The notes below the pieces were generated by a model that had not been told where the DNA came from, searched no databases, and saw only the letters and a list, made by a program, of their open reading frames with translations. A DNA stretch of 64,000 nt from contig CAWUHX010000127.1 in the NCBI GenBank assembly GCA_963922205.1, forward strand, positions 1 to 64,000. Direction: 5' to 3'. Positions 42,087 through 53,427 of this stretch are shown piece after piece (positions within the stretch are counted from its first letter, which is position 1; every line of letters begins with the position of its first letter). A program made the position numbers and the translations under genes. The DNA is from Romanomermis culicivorax. Lineage: Eukaryota > Nematoda > Enoplea > Mermithida > Mermithidae.

Positions 42087-44715
42087 CTTCTGTGGTCTTA
42101 ACGAGGTCATAAAAAAGGATGTCTACCCTCTCCCACGGATAGATGACATCCTTGACACACTCAAGGGTATGAAGTACTTCACTACCCTTGATCAGGCTAA
42201 CGCTTATTAGTCAATCCCGATTGCCGAGGCAGATAAAGAAAAGACAGCATTCAATGCGCCCATTGGACTTTACGAATTCAATTACTTGCCTTTCGGTCTG
42301 TGCAACGCACCAGGGACATTTCGACGCCTCATGGACCTCCTCCTTACAGGAATCCAATGGCGCACGGTTCTGACCTATCTCGATGACATTTTGGTGTTCG
42401 GGAACTCTCACACCCAAATGCTTGAGCGCCTGGCAGATGTGTTCACCCGTCTTCACCAGGGTGGAATGAAGCTCAGACTGAGCAAGTGCAAATTCTCGCA
42501 CTCGGAGGTAGAGTACCTAGGCTATCGCATCTCACAGAGCGGCCTACAACCCGACCAAGCCAAGCTGGCCACCGTCCAAAATCTACCCATTCCACAAAAC
42601 GCCAAAGACATCAAGTCCTTCCTCAGCCTCGTGTCTTACTACAAGCGTTTCATCCCTGGTTGTGCCCGGCCCAGTGAGCCACTAACCAAGCTCTTACTGA
42701 AGGAAACCACTTTCCAGTGGTCAAAACCTCAGCAAGAGGCGTTTGACGAACTCCGCCGATTGCTGACCAACCCTCCTATCCTGTGCCATCCGGACTTCTC
42801 GAAATCCTTTATCCTTCAAACTGATGCAAGTATTTCAGGGATAGGAGCGGTTCTAAGCCAGTTAGACGAATTTGGATACGACCATCCTGTTGCGTACGCC
42901 AGCCGAGGGTTAACAGCGGCCGAGAAAAACTATTCCATCACAGAACTGGAAACTCTCGCTGTTGTCCATTTTGTCAAGCACTTTCGGCCATACCTCTTCC
43001 AGCACGAGGTGGTCATTCAGACTGACCATACAGCAGTCAGAGCAGTGTTGGAGAAGCCTAACCCCTCTGCTCGGATCGCTCGATGGGGACTCGCGCTCGC
43101 CGAATTCAAACTGACAATTCCTCCGCGAAAAGGTCAGTCTAATGGTAATGCTGATGAATTATCACACCTGCCGGATCCTAACTCCCTCACCGGTCAGAGT
43201 ATTGATGATACTCCCCTTTACAGACCTGAGGGACATGTTATGATGATCACGGATGGTGTGCAGCACCTGGCGAGATCAAGAACCTTGATCGATGGTGTGC
43301 AGCACCTGGCGCGATCAAATATTTCAGTACAGATCACTGCTGGTGCGGAGCGCCCGGTACGATCAGAGACTTATGCCGAGATATCGGTTGGTGCGCAGCA
43401 CCCCGACCTTCTCGCTGCTCAGCTGGAGGATCCGGAGCTAGCCGACATCATTCGCTCTCTTAAGCCCCTGGGCGACCAGAATGATGTGCGAGGCTACCAT
43501 CTGTTGGATGACGTTCTTCAGAAATGGACAGGGGAGTTCAACAAGATTGTCATACCCAGATCCATGGTTACTACCATTATCCGGGCTCATCATGATGACA
43601 TCTTAGCTGGACACTTTGGTGCTAAACGTACTGCGCGGCTCATTGCTCGCAGATACCACTGGCCTTCCCTCAGTCGGGATGTCAAGTCCTTCTGTCAGCG
43701 GTGTGACCTTTGCCAACGGAATAAGCCCGCTCGACAGAAAACCACTGCGACCCTGAAACCCATCACCATCACAGGACCGTTTCATCGGGTAGGTGTCGAC
43801 TGTATGGGACCAATGACCACTAGTGAAGCTGGCAACCGTTTCATCGTAGTCTTCATTGACTACTTTATGAAATGGGTCGAGGCTTTTGCTACTCTGGATA
43901 TCACTGCCCACACCATAGCCCGACTGTTTGTAAGGCAAATTGTCTGCCGGCACGGGGCACCGCAGATTCTTCAGTCCGATTGTGGCACTGATTTCACATC
44001 AAAACTGATGACTGAGATCACTGCGATCTGCGCAACGAAGAAGATCCACTCTACCGCCTATCATCCAATGACCAACAGTGAGGTGGAAAGAGCTAATCAA
44101 ATGCTGGCCACACGGCTAGGTATGTATGTTCACCACGGACATACAGATTGGGATGAACACCTACCATACACTGTGTTTGCCGTCAATATCAGCATGAATG
44201 AGTCAACAGGGTACTCGCCCTTTGAACTCATGTACGGTCGCACACCCATGCTCCCTGTTGATGCCGCGCTCTCATTCAACCCTCTAGCCCATATCATTAA
44301 TGTTTCCTCATATGATATGGAGGTCAAACGTCATTTCAGGAATGCGTTAACCTTAATCCAGAGTCGGATTGAGAAAGCACAGGAGGCCTATGCACCGTCC
44401 TACGACCGGAGGGTGCAAGATGTCTCGTACAAAGTAGGGGATCAGGTGCTCAAACTGTGCACTTCCAGCAAACATGGACTCACTCCTAAATTGCTGCCCA
44501 TCTACGATGGGCCCTATCTTTTAACAAGTGTGGCATATCCCAATGACACACTTCGTCTCGAGACAGATCAGGAAGACACTGTTTCAACCAGCTTCGACTT
44601 TACGTGTCCCCTGACCCGCCGAGTGAAGCAGAGGATACACCTCCCACTTCACAGGCAGCGGATACGGCACCCTTGTTGTTTCCTTCAACAAGTTGGGATT
44701 TTACACCAAATTTGA
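42087..44715 (+). pseudogene. pol: Element B RT, RNase H and integrase (broken)
   Basis: RT resumes one frame over with VDFCGLNEV. TAG at 42208-42210 interrupts the conserved TLDQANAY-xx-IPI region. The rest is open for 809 codons from 42,286. Features: PFGLCNAPGTFRRLM, catalytic YLDD near 42,379, RNase H with LQTDAS, TELET and QTDHTAVR, and integrase with GHFGAKRT, CQRCDLCQ, VDCMGPM, SDCGTDF and HPMTNSEVERANQ (D, D, E present). Between RNase H and integrase is a repeated HLARS segment. The two lesions make this copy inactive. Confidence 0.88.
43249..43405 (+). repeat. coding tandem repeat between RNase H and integrase
   Basis: Two near-identical units of GATGGTGTGCAGCACCTGGC (39-bp period) encode DGVQHLARS twice, followed by two more diverged relatives (GAERPVRS, GAQHPDLL). 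Confidence 0.75.
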
Positions 44716-45311
44716 TTGACCCACATCTTGATGCAGAGGTCCCCGACCACTAATTCAAGATGTCTTCTCTTCATTGTCCCTGCTTACGGACGAGGACGTC
44801 CTTTTTCGAAGGACCACCGTGCCCCTCACGAAGTATCCACTCTTATCCATGCTGGATCTTAGTGGATAGAAGAGAATGTGTAGCAACCAGAGCATCACAT
44901 CTTAGGCGCATCCCCCCGATAGCCTACACCTCACTGGGTACAGCCCCTGCGATAACCCAATATCCTACACCTCACTGGGTGCATCCCCTGCGATAACCCG
45001 ATAATCTGTACCTCACTTTGCGCATCCTCTGCGATAGCCTACATCTCGCCCTGAAAATTTTTCTTTTCTGTGTTCTAGACTTTCGCACAGGATATCCAAT
45101 GTCTGCAACTTCATGCATCAATGATTTCCGGTTACCATACTGTCGAACGAATTACAATCAGAGAAGGCTCCATCCGCCAACAACCCAACGGACCTATTCG
45201 ACCACCCGCCGTCACAACTTGGAATGACTAACGACCAACCACGGACACGCCGCACAAACCTCACCACTAACCGCAGCAAGCACGAGGACGCCCTTTTTCG
45301 AAGGATCGCCG
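44716..45311 (+). other. Element B 3' non-coding region with tandem repeats
   Basis: About 3.5 units of a 44-50 bp repeat (CCTACACCTCACTGGGTGCA, then CCCCTGCGATAACCC) cover about 44,905-45,050. A 34-bp sequence with CCTTTTTCGAAGGA occurs at about 44,789 and again at about 45,283, the latter running into the LTR start. No obvious polypurine tract precedes the LTR. Confidence 0.6.
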
Positions 45312-46704
45312 TGTCACGTGCCGCTCAATTTCTCCAACGTCACGTGATCCAAATCATGTCAACACTTTATTTTTTCATGTTTTGTTTATTACTTATTCAT
45401 GTTTTCGTTTATTTTATTTCTACACATATATTTTGTGTTTGTTTTATATTTTTCATGCATTTCTTTGTTTCCTTTTTGTTGTATTTTATTTCTTTATGCA
45501 TGCGGGCTACAGTAGGCCCTTTAGCTAAAAACTTCCACCAGCCGTGCTCCACGAGCACATGGCTATTTTTGGTGCATTCCATGCACCTCTTATCACCAAA
45601 AATTAGCGATGTTTTTGTTACGCAAAAACGACTAGCTAAGAAGTTTTAGCTAAAGACGCTCATATGCATAGCATAGGCACTGCAGTCGGCCTCAATGCTA
45701 AACGCATGTGAACGAAAAATGTCTATGTGCACATAGGCATCTTCTGCATCGCGTCTAGCTGCAGAAGTTAGCTTGGACGCTGAGAAACTCCGCCCAAGCT
45801 GCAGCTGTAGCCAAACATGTCCTTAAAAGGACATGTTTCTTTAATTTTTCACTCACTTTTGGGTTCACCAAGTTTCCATTCGGTTGTAACTCCGCATCCG
45901 CCGCCCCTTCAAATTTGCATATTTTTATATACATTCGTGTGCATCTGCTGCCTTATTCTCAAATAAATTTGCATAAATTTACACCCTTCCACTGCATCCG
46001 CCGCCTATCCATATACAGTACCCGCTGCCCATCAGTGCCAGGTGTCCGATTGCTCCGGTTAGCAGAGAAACAGTCGAGAGGCGCCCTGATTGCCTATACC
46101 CGTCACTCAGGACTCGTGTGGATCGCATCCCCGTTCCGTGCCAGAAGACCAAAAGTATCCCAGGGACCTGCCGCCCGTTTTCGTTGAATCACTTGAGAAA
46201 CCGGACTAGGTGAGTCTTCTCAGGGGATTATTGTCTATTGTGGGATATTTTTGGGGAACCCTTCTTAAGTCGGTTTCCCAGGTTTTCCCCAGATAAGTAG
46301 GGCTTCCACCTCTCAGGTTCGGGCTAAAAAGGGACTGTCTGGTTCATAATCGGGTCCCACAAATTAGGTCATTTTACGGGTGACCCTGTCCCCACTCTCA
46401 CTGAGCAGGACTCGGGGATTGTCACACCTAGCCTGGCGGCATTGTCCATTACCCTACAGTAAGACCCCAGGACAACACCAGAGAGTACCAGCTATAGGCC
46501 TCCCTATAGCCACCACTCGCCGGGTTAGGCCCCCAAACCCATCCAGGGAGCCTGGGGAAAATGCCAGTATCCATCAGGAGTCACAGTCTATTACTCACTG
46601 TAATAGGATCAATCTGATATGGTTCACCATCAATGTGACTGCTAAAACACAGTTCTACCTGATGTTATACCCAAACCTCCCCAGCTTCCTCGATAAACGT
46701 GACA
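45312..46704 (+). repeat. Element B 3' LTR
   Basis: Starts TGTCACGTGC and ends GTGACA, a perfect 6-bp inverted terminus. The same length as the 5' LTR with no net indel. Followed by CATT, the target duplication. Confidence 0.93.
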
Positions 46705-48160
46705 CATTTATGACCGTAGACAGGAAGGGAGTATCGATTTCATCACAAGCTCTTTTCACTAAGCCAGATGATAATACAGAACACTGTGCACTAGTATTGA
46801 TGAGATCACAGTAATTTTAATGGGGACAAGACAAGCAGTGGTGGGCAGGTAATTCTTGACATATTCATCCATGGGGCAGGTGTGAGTTTACCAATCTGGA
46901 ATATTGCTGGTCATTCGATCCGGGGGTCTTGTCCTGAGATGTTTTCCATGTCCAAACTAGTAGTACCGGGGAAAAATAAAGTAGAATTTGCAGAGGTATC
47001 AGTTTTGGGGGTAGTTCGGATCAAATTAGCAGAAGGGGGTTGGGAAATATTGTGGGAAATGATAGTTGACTCAGAAGTACTACTAGAAGCAACTCCTGGA
47101 GACTGGGGAGAAGGTAAAAAAAGGTTAAATGGTTGTCTCTGTTAAACGTCCATTGTTAATGGGAAAAGTAGACCAGGGGTTGGTAGGGATAAATCTGGTA
47201 TTCAATGGGAAAGTTGGCTGAATCATATTGAAGGTTTGAAGTAACAGCCTTACAAGTTTCAGCATCCTGACCTGTACAATTGCAATAATACAAACCATAA
47301 CTGCCATGGTAGTAAGAGTTTCCTCTGTTACTGTAGCTGCCTTTGTTGTTTCTCCAATTTGGGTAGATGCAAATATTGTGACTGGGGTTGTAATGGTTTT
47401 GATATCTGTTACCTGTATAGGGGACCAATTGGTGATCAAAATTTGGTTGGGTTTAGGGATTAACACTTTTTAAAAAATTTACAATCTGCAGTGTTGTGTG
47501 TGTTGTTTCTATGAGTTTCACACCAAGGACAGGTGGATTGATTAGATAAAGGTCAGTTTCAGTCGGGACTTTGAGAGTGATCATTGATCATTTTGGGAGT
47601 GGAAATCAGGGGAATCATCAGAATCTAAATGATTGTGGCTTTGGGATGCCAAAAAATCATGGTTGGCAGAATGATCTCAGTTCTGTTAGTCAGAATGTGG
47701 GAAAGAGAGGGATGAGTGTCAGAAGTGAAAAGGGGTTGTGCAACTTTTTGAACACCATCTTCAATTTCCTGTAGAGGGTCGTTAATTATAACTACAGGGA
47801 CAGTATTTTCACTAAAAGGGACACAAAATTTATTGCAATGGAAGTTTTGGGATTTATATGAGGGGAGTGGGAAATAGGGAGACTTGTTCTATCATAACAT
47901 ATTTAACTGAGGGGAAGTTGAACATGGTTGTTAAAAATTTGGGTCTGCTTGATTGACAAGAATGGGTCACTATGCAGCACTTATCTTGGCTTTTGTCACA
48001 TCAAGCATTTTTCTCACTTTTAAAACAGAGGTAGCAAGTTGTTGGACAGTGGATAACTCTTGGGAATCATCACCAATAGACATTTGGCAGAAAATTGGAA
48101 TTTTCATCTCAAATTTTTTAATAACCTTTTGGTGATGAAATTTTTGGTTTTGATGGTTTG
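46705..48160 (-). pseudogene. Element E gag and protease relic (minus strand)
   Basis: On the minus strand, reading from 48,160 downward: degenerate gag sequence, then a zinc knuckle at about 47,461-47,510 with WCETH, NNTHNTADC spacing (C-X2-H-X4-H-X4-C), then an N/Y-rich segment, and finally LINTSAQCS at the protease active site (Asp changed to Asn) near 46,800, ending at the Element B junction. The knuckle closely resembles those of Elements A and D. Many stops and shifts show it is old. Confidence 0.75.
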
Positions 48161-48213
48161 GTCACCAATGTCATATGCCCAAATCCACATAGCAGGCATG
48201 TCAGGTAAATATC

Positions 48214-48286
48214 GCTCAGTGAGAGGCTCGAACCCTTGGCCTTCTGCATACAAGGCAGATAAGCCATCCAACTGCACTAACCAAGC
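48214..48286 (-). tRNA. tRNA-Thr(UGU)-like sequence, possible pseudogene or SINE head
   Basis: 73 nt on the minus strand. The 7-bp acceptor stem pairs fully, with two G-T wobbles. The anticodon stem TCTGC/GCAGA pairs perfectly around a loop giving anticodon TGT. Box A (TAGTGCAGTTGG) and box B (GGTTCGAGCC) are near consensus. The T stem has one mismatch and the D stem is weak with one mismatch. No encoded CCA and no long T terminator is seen directly downstream. Confidence 0.65.
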
Positions 48287-48378
48287 CACGTGGATGGTCT
48301 GGAAATTGTGGTTGTAGTGGTGGCGGTGAATGTGGGGCATGCTGTGCAGCAAATAGCTGGATGCACCAATACAATACT

Positions 48379-48399
48379 CTTCCTCCTTCGAGGAGGAAG
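48379..48399. other. perfect 9-bp hairpin
   Basis: CTTCCTCCT, loop TCG, AGGAGGAAG, inside the tRNA-bearing insertion. Confidence 0.7.
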
Positions 48400-48419
48400 G
48401 CCTCTAGTACAGTCACCAA

Positions 48420-49515
48420 TGTTATATATGAAAATTAATACTCTCACTTGGTGACCCACCAAAAATATTGATAATTGATTTAGAGTCCAATATAGTAAAG
48501 CAGGATTTTGATTTCAAGAGGTCCAGACCTTAACAAATAGATACTCACCTGTGTAAGGCTGGGGCATGAGAACCTTGACAAGATTTGTGATGCCAATAAA
48601 TTAAATTGCAAATATTATTAAATATTCCAGATTGCAAAATTAAAAAAATCACAATCTGAAATAATTGATGACAGTGAACAGTATAAAAGTACAATAATTT
48701 ATGGTAGTGGAAGACACATATAGATGATTGTAAATTGCAAGAAAGTGTGAAATGGGGATTAAAACCAAAAATATTTCTCAAAGTATTACATAGAGCATGG
48801 GATAATAGTATGCAGGGACAATAGAGTGCAGGACAATAGAGCACAAGGACAATAGAGTGCAGGGTCATTAGACTGCAGGATTAGAGTGTGGACAATAGAG
48901 CACAGACATTAGAGGGTGGGCACATTAGAGCATAAAGAGCACATGGCACAATAGAACACATCAACACATCTTCCAACCATACATGTGCAACTCCAAAACT
49001 TTGAGGAGGGTACAGGGGCTGAACCCTGGGTTTTTGACATTTTTGAGACATGTACCCTCATATCTCCACTCATTTGCACATGTGTTCTTCCAACTACATA
49101 TAAATTTTTTACTAAATTTATTGACAATAAAACAGGAATCCATTATGGTATATAAGCACATTAAATCCAGCTCAGTTTTTGAGAGAAAAAATTACAGCAC
49201 AGAGTCTCCATAGAACCAAATCAATTTAGTGAACTTTTTCCAAGCATTAAAATTCTGCAGATGAGGAAAAATCTAAAAAAGTGTCAATAGGGCCTATATA
49301 CTATTTTGGCATGGCTGAATCAGGACCCTTTTAAAGCATTTTTGTATGTTTTACCCTGTTGGCCAATTTGCACAAGGTGCCCAATGACTGTGACCAGAGC
49401 TCAGTTGCACTAAATGGGTCTAAGCTCGAGCTCAAGATAATCTCAAATGAAAGGACGACCATTTTAGTTTTGATGTTCTACCACCCAGCTGATGTTACCA
49501 GCCATTGCACTAACA
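48420..49515 (-). repeat. probable Element E LTR (minus strand)
   Basis: The end next to gag reads, on the minus strand, TATATAACA then TTGGTGAC, matching the end of the Element C LTR. A GTGAGTAT donor-like site lies about 130 bp from that end, as in Element C. The outer boundary is tentatively the TGTTAG start at 49515. The length differs from the Element C LTR, partly because of an internal minisatellite. Confidence 0.5.
48806..48960. repeat. minisatellite of GGACAATAGAGTGCA-type units
   Basis: Around nine imperfect 13-17 bp units (GACAATAGAG, GCACA/GTGCA) in tandem inside the probable Element E LTR. Confidence 0.75.
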
Positions 49516-49703
49516 TGTTGATGATCTCATGTTTGGTGTAAAATCAACGTCATCTCGATTATCCCACGTTTGATGTCTGAGCTGTCAGGTTGCACGATTA
49601 TTTTCTCATAATTTTTTATGTCTAAAGCAAATAAATATAAAAATGCACACAATTCTCGAACTCGAGCCTAAACCACAGTATTAGTTAACCCTGAAGGAAG
49701 GAT

Positions 49704-50221
49704 TGTTAGTGTGCCCTAGTGTCGCTTTCAGTTTCCCACAACTGTTTTACTGTCACATTACATTCCCCCTATCCTTACAACCACTGATAAGCATGTTTCC
49801 CCCCCATGCTATCATATTTCAAATTGGGTGATGCAATCACTGTAGTCATTGCAACATGTATCAGAAATTGGTCAGTGATTTAGTTCTGCATTTTGTACAT
49901 CCTACTGGTTGGTCATTTCTTGCAATAAAAACATCCCCACATTTTCGCAGCTGCTGTTATCTAATTATTTTAAATTGGGAAATCACAGATTTCTCGATTT
50001 GGAATAATTTTGGTTTCATTTATTTATGGGTGGTTTTTCCTTCACTGTGCAATCCCTAGGTAGCGTATGTGCTCTAGCCCAACAACAAAGTAAGTATTAG
50101 TATTAAGGTTCGAACTTATTGGAACTCCTGTCCAAATCATTTTTGGATTCACAATCAAATCTTATTCTTGGTGGATCACCAAGTCGAAAGTCTCTAATAT
50201 AAAATATTTACATATATAACA
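49704..50221 (+). repeat. probable Element C 5' LTR (518 bp)
   Basis: Starts TGTTAGTGTG and ends ATATAACA (5-bp inverted terminus). The sequence next to the end, from GTAAGTAT through GGTGGATCACCAAGT, matches the Element E LTR. It is followed by T then TGGTGATCC, a plausible primer site at 50223. Confidence 0.6.
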
Positions 50222-50776
50222 TTGGTGATCCATTTAACTTCTGCACAACCAGCACAAGGTTTGCCTTCCGTCCTCACTTTGCCACCAATGGGATCAGGTT
50301 CACAGAACACTGTGAATCAGATGCAATTATTAGCGAATCAAATGCCGGGTAATCACACTCAGGCAACTCAAGATTACACTGCACAATCTTTTTATGTAAT
50401 CAACCTTCTGAATTCTGCTCAAACTACTCCTGCTAATCAAGTCTTATTGGTGCTGCCACCTCAGTCAGTCGCAGCCGCAGTTTTGCAATCATCACCTACT
50501 CCTGTTGTGGTTACCAGTTTCCAGGTAAACCATACCTCCCAAAATCAGCCATCACTATCACACTGTGCCATTTCAAGGCCCCAACAAACCTCATGTCAAC
50601 CTGCCTCTCCTGATTCTGACTCCTCAACTTGTGATCACTCTTTAATTCCCTCACCTTGCCCTCATAAAAGTAAAATGCTTCAGTCGAAAAGCATCAGTGA
50701 TGCTTGTACAGCTGACATTGAGAATTTTAAAGTAAAAGCTTCAGTGCAGCTAACTGCCCTGGCTGATGCTACATAG
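50222..50776 (+). pseudogene. Element C N-terminal gag-like ORF
   Basis: Open from the LTR end to TAG 50774-50776 with no ATG at the start. The product is Q/P/S/T-rich with a short basic patch, and no fold is recognised. Its place directly after the primer site suggests a Gag leader. Confidence 0.45.
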
Positions 50777-51296
50777 TTAGTTCAACAGAGTATTCCTATT
50801 ACTGCCACCATTACCCAAATTCTCAGTTTTGTCAAAGACAAAACCCAAGAAAGTGAAGAATGTAGTATACCACACTGAGCTAAACTGATATTATCATTAT
50901 TTTTCCATTTTATTTACAGTAAATAAACCAACAAAAAACACATTCGTGATAAAATGTTCTTGTGTATAAATTTTCACTTGTATATATTTGCATAACCTTA
51001 CCTAGTGTTTTTGGGGCCATAAAGGCATTTATGAATGTTGGTTGTTTTGTGGTTTTTTAGTTAGAAATAAAAGGAAGAAAAACTTTTTTGGTGTGCCACC
51101 TGGCTAGTGTGGTCTATTTTATTATTGTTTACTGACTCATTTGCCTCCATCACCTTAGCTCACCGACCCCCATACTCAGCCAAGGTCCGACCTGGTCTTC
51201 AGCCCTCTTCTCCGCCACCCACCTCCGAGTATCATGCATCTTTCACTGGTGACAGTACCAGCTTGGATCGAGTGAGGTACAGGTAAGTAGGGTAAG
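50777..51296. other. non-coding interval in Element C
   Basis: AT-rich, ending in a C-rich stretch and a CAG/GTAAGTAG donor-like site at about 51,281. No coding region is supported. Confidence 0.4.
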
Positions 51297-51399
51297 TTGC
51301 TTATTTGTTATTTATTTTGTGTATTTTTGATTTGTATAATATACTGTTTACTGTTTATTGTTTATATATTGTTTGTACTTTTGCATATTTTTCTTCTGT

Positions 51400-51690
51400 T
51401 CCCCACCGAAAATCAAGCAAAAAAGATTCAGCAGGGTCGCTTTGAAGACCAATATTATCGAATTCTTGCTGGCCTAAGACCCATGTGGAAACAACTGTCA
51501 AAATTATTGATTCCACGGCCAGACACCACGGAACAAACTGCCCAGCCACCGCCTGTCACCACCCCTACGGCTCAGGATAACTTAGATCTTATGGCAGCCC
51601 AAATAGAAAAGATGATGATTGTTCTTGGCCAGATGCAAAATCCGATCATCGCACAACAGCAAAAAATTACAGATTTAGAAACAGGTAATT
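51400..51690 (+). pseudogene. Element C gag fragment upstream of Element D
   Basis: Open frame with [13 protein letters not shown] followed by a P/T-rich stretch and a helical [15 protein letters not shown] segment. It stops making sense at about 51,690, where minus-strand Element D begins. Confidence 0.45.
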
Positions 51691-52421
51691 TTCTGGTGTG
51701 TACATCTAATGTACATTTCTGGCACATTCTCCTCTTTCTCCATGGCACAGTTATGTAGGCCACACAACTTCATCTCCGTCATTGGTTCTTGCTGTACACT
51801 ATTGATACTGCTAGTCCGCGGTTGGTCTGTCTGCCCGGAGGCTTGGGACGGACTAACTACCTTTTGCGGAGTCAATAGGGTATTTGAACTCTGATTTGCG
51901 ACTACTGGTTGCTGGTCCATTAGATTTGGTGCTGGTAACATCAGCTGGGTGGTAGCCTGTAACAGTCTCATCTGCTCCCTGAGCTTCTTCAACTTTACGT
52001 ATTCCTGGAACTTGGCATATTCTTGCAAATTTTCTGCCTCGTCCTCGGGAAACGAAACTTGATAAGCTCCCCTTTCACCTTCGTTACCAAAACCTCCTCT
52101 GTTTCCTCCGTAATTTCCTCTGAAATTACCTCTGAAATTTCCTCTACCTCTGAAATTTCCAAAACTTCCTCTAGGATTTCCTCTTCCAAAGCCTCTTCCA
52201 CTATTTCCACCCCTTCCACGATTTTGTATACCCTTATAAAAATTCAAGGTTCTACAGTCAACTGTGTTGTGGGTGTTGTTTTTGTGGTAAGTACACCATT
52301 TTTGCTGCTGAACCTCTTGTTGACTTTTCGTTTTCACTTTATCAACTTTCTGAGTTAAAGCAGTTATGGCTTCCTCTTGAGCTTTGGTCGAGTTCCTAAT
52401 CTCTTCATAACATTGTGTCAT
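51691..52421 (-). pseudogene. gag: Element D gag C-terminal part: zinc knuckle and RGG region
   Basis: Minus-strand frame with WCTYHKNNTHNTVDC (C-X2-H-X4-H-X4-C), then many RGN/GRG repeats and a K/L/Q-rich tail (YAKFQEYVKLKKLREQ). The same order is seen in Element A gag. It would bind RNA. The end at about 51,690 is an element truncation, not a natural stop. Confidence 0.8.
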
Positions 52422-52613
52422 TTAAATAAATTCTTTAGATAAAGCCACCATGAGGGAGTCCTTTTTTGGCTCCTCAACAGGCTGTTGCCGAGGCATTATG
52501 GCCTGTTGAGGAGGTACTTCAAGTACTTCATCATCTGCTATATCTATCAATTTATTTTGCGAAGATTGCATTGGAGTTTGCCTTTCTGTGTTTGGTCTTC
52601 TAAAGTCCTTATT

Positions 52614-53072
52614 TCATTTTTGGGCGCTTTCATAAGGTCTTTGGATTACATTCACATCGGCTTGCTGCTCCTCTGCAATTTCTGTCTGTGCCGTGTTTAT
52701 CATCATGGGCTGCTCTCTTGGCCCAAAGGTTCTAATCACATTCCTGTACTTTAACTCTATCTCATAGACTGCCTGCGAAAGATCATACCAATTCTTGAAT
52801 TTCGCTATGTCTTTCTGCAGTTCTAATTGATAAGTTAAAGAACTTCTATAGAAAAAGATTTCAATGATTACTTTATTTTTAAACTCTTTGGTTTCACTCT
52901 GGTAAATGAGATTCACATGTGCTCTAACCCTTTTCAAGAATTTGGTTGCTGCTTCGTCCGGTTCCTGTTTAATATCCAATAAATCTCGTCTGAGCATGTT
53001 CAAGTTACAGTCTGGAGCACAATAATTCAAAATCTTGTCTCGGGCTCGCCTCTTCTTGATAGGTTCATCCAC
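52614..53072 (-). pseudogene. gag: Element D gag capsid part
   Basis: Contains FLKRVRAHVNLIY, WYDLSQAVYEIELKYRN and NTAQTEIAEEQQ, aligning with FLKRVSILVELV and WYDLAVEVHDIERRYRN of Element A. It is separated from the knuckle part by stops and from the N-terminal part by a frame change. Confidence 0.78.
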
Positions 53073-53329
53073 AATGGGATCTTGAATATTTTATCTTCAT
53101 TCGACGATAATAAGGCATCGTCATCCTCCCTTTTGACAGGGGATGAGGTCGTAGGTCGGTTGCCTTCCTTTTCCACCGATAAAGGCCTATGATTTGAGCA
53201 ATTATCCTCTTCACCTGAAGTTTCGGCTGAAGTTAGGACAATTAACTTTTCTGCATCACGGGCCTTTTTTCTGGGTGGTGTTCTGGGCAAACCCGAACTC
53301 TTGAGGCCACCTAGGTTGTCTTTATTCAT
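53027..53329 (-). pseudogene. gag: Element D gag N-terminal part
   Basis: ATG on the minus strand at 53329. About 90 codons of hydrophilic sequence with PPRKKARDAEKL and an SAETSGEEDN acidic part, then a frame break into the capsid part. It corresponds in position to the Element A gag start. Confidence 0.6.
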
Positions 53330-53408
53330 TTTAAAGCCTCCCAATTCTCTGTAAAAATCGATAGGTTTTTTGACTCCTTGAGTTTGCCTCTGATTTTCTG
53401 TTACTTTG

Positions 53409-53427
53409 AGTGTCAGAAGCCACCACT
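53409..53427 (-). promoter_or_regulatory. Element D primer-binding site candidate
   Basis: On the minus strand the LTR end CAACA is followed by AGTGGTGGCTTCTGAC. Element A has AGTGGTGGCTT in the same place. The TGG start fits pairing with a tRNA CCA end. Confidence 0.6.

Larger units (their letters stand above)
30627..46704 (+). mobile_element. Element B: 16.1-kb LTR retroelement with envelope-like gene 5' of pol
   Basis: LTRs of equal length (1,393 bp) at 30627-32019 and 45312-46704 begin TGTCCC/TGTCAC and end GTGACA. They are flanked by CATT on both sides (30623-30626 and 46705-46708), a 4-bp target duplication. By eye count the LTRs differ at about 41 positions (about 97% identity), so insertion is not very recent. 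Internal order: a 3.7-kb repeat-filled leader, gag, a small acidic ORF, then an envelope-like glycoprotein fused in frame to two retropepsin-like domains and RT, then RNase H and integrase. Pol carries one frame change and one nonsense codon. Confidence 0.93.
48161..48422 (-). mobile_element. ~250-bp insertion with tRNA-Thr-like core and 11-bp direct repeats
   Basis: GTCACCAATGT occurs at 48161-48171 and again at 48412-48422. Between them lies a unique segment containing a tRNA-like sequence and a perfect hairpin. A SINE or tRNA-associated insertion into the Element E primer-site region is one reading. A duplication of the LTR end is another, because the sequence before each repeat also resembles the LTR end. 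Confidence 0.5.
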
